A DNA stretch of 64,000 bases from Myroides odoratus DSM 2801 (GTDB lineage: Bacteria; Bacteroidota; Bacteroidia; Flavobacteriales; Flavobacteriaceae). Positions 63,731-64,000 of this stretch are shown one piece after another (position 1 is the stretch's first letter; each line of letters starts with the position of its first letter). Under the pieces are notes generated by a model. That model was not told where the DNA came from, made no database searches, and was given only the letters and a program-made list of their open reading frames with translations. The translations under genes and the position numbers were made by a program. The DNA lies in the NCBI RefSeq assembly GCF_000243275.1, contig NZ_CM001437.1, positions 90,312-154,311 of the forward strand, given 5' to 3'.

Positions 63731-64000
63731 TTATTCATTATTTTTTGTAAAACTTTCTTCATTCTTTTTCTTGTATGGTCGTACGATTAAACGCGCTTGA
63801 CGATCAAACATCAAGTAGTTGTATACCCAGTTCCAGAACACCAAGAATTTGTTTCTGAATCCAATCAACGACATCAAGTGGACAAACATCCAAACGAACC
63901 AAGCAAAGAATCCACTAAAGTGAAATTTAGGTAAATCAACTACCGCTTTATTTCTACCAATGGTTGCCATTGATCCCTTGTCATTATAAGTAAACTTCTT
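63731..64000 (-). CDS. C-terminus of type II NADH dehydrogenase, cut by window edge
   Basis: Open to the window edge, encoding KKFTYNDKGSMATIGRNKAV then VDLPKFHFSGFFAWFVWMFV and HLMSLIGFRNKFLVFWNWVY. This is the C-terminal membrane-associated end of NAD(P)/FAD-dependent NDH-2-type oxidoreductases, which pass electrons from NADH to quinone at the inner membrane. An ATG at 63970 is internal, not the start. The tail ends in a charged KKKNEESFTKNNE. Confidence 0.88.
   Translation of the reverse strand, partial: KKFTYNDKGSMATIGRNKAVVDLPKFHFSGFFAWFVWMFVHLMSLIGFRNKFLVFWNWVYNYLMFDRQARLIVRPYKKKNEESFTKNNE

Overview
The window looks like a chromosomal segment of a low-GC Flavobacteriaceae bacterium; the overall flavour suggests Myroides or a close relative, but that is recollection, not a database match. 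The clues are type IX secretion signals, MBG-repeat and RHS proteins of the Bacteroidetes kind, promoters of the TAnnTTTG type, starts without Shine-Dalgarno sequences, and many Bacteroidetes-only families (CzcA fused to TolC, DUF3810, DUF5682). No rRNA, tRNA, CRISPR array or complete insertion sequence was seen.

Layout. 1-1.8 kb: the 5' part of a surface protein built of 98-residue tandem repeats. 2.4-6.7 kb: acs, a nitronate monooxygenase/FabK-like flavoenzyme and mnmA. 6.9-15.4 kb: an outer-membrane beta-barrel protein and a giant MBG-repeat protein exported by type IX secretion. 15.7-22.9 kb: a secreted protein of unknown function, yidC, pyrG and an LtaS-like phosphotransferase. 23-31 kb: a tight six-gene operon (SWIM zinc finger, HEAT-like, MoxR AAA+, DUF5682, small protein, VWA) with the layout of a chaperone/ATPase-effector system of unknown role. 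31.1-37.1 kb: a heavy-metal RND efflux operon whose pump is fused to its own outer-membrane factor. 37.7-46.8 kb: an NTPase, a TSUP transporter, a four-helix-bundle protein, an EmrAB-TolC-like operon with an AraC regulator, and a second MFS transporter.

47-60.3 kb is an accessory, very AT-rich, decaying region and the most unusual part. It holds a 5'-truncated rhs gene, two displaced rhs C-terminal cassettes, and a long run of small same-strand genes, many encoding lipoproteins. Toxin-tip and partner genes overlap or abut. At least five short genes here are broken by in-frame stops or single-base frameshifts, which are described individually. A dispersed element of roughly 43 bp sits at cassette junctions, and one copy interrupts the rhs core with a 4-bp flanking duplication. 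I read this as a polymorphic-toxin cassette and immunity-gene graveyard.

60.6-64 kb returns to ordinary genes: an MBL-fold hydrolase with an AraC-type regulator, a thioredoxin-like ferredoxin, a DUF3810 membrane metalloprotease-like protein, and the 3' end of a type II NADH dehydrogenase cut by the window edge. Across the window, G-rich minisatellites related to GTGAGGCGATGA begin at or near four stop codons, always in the sense orientation.
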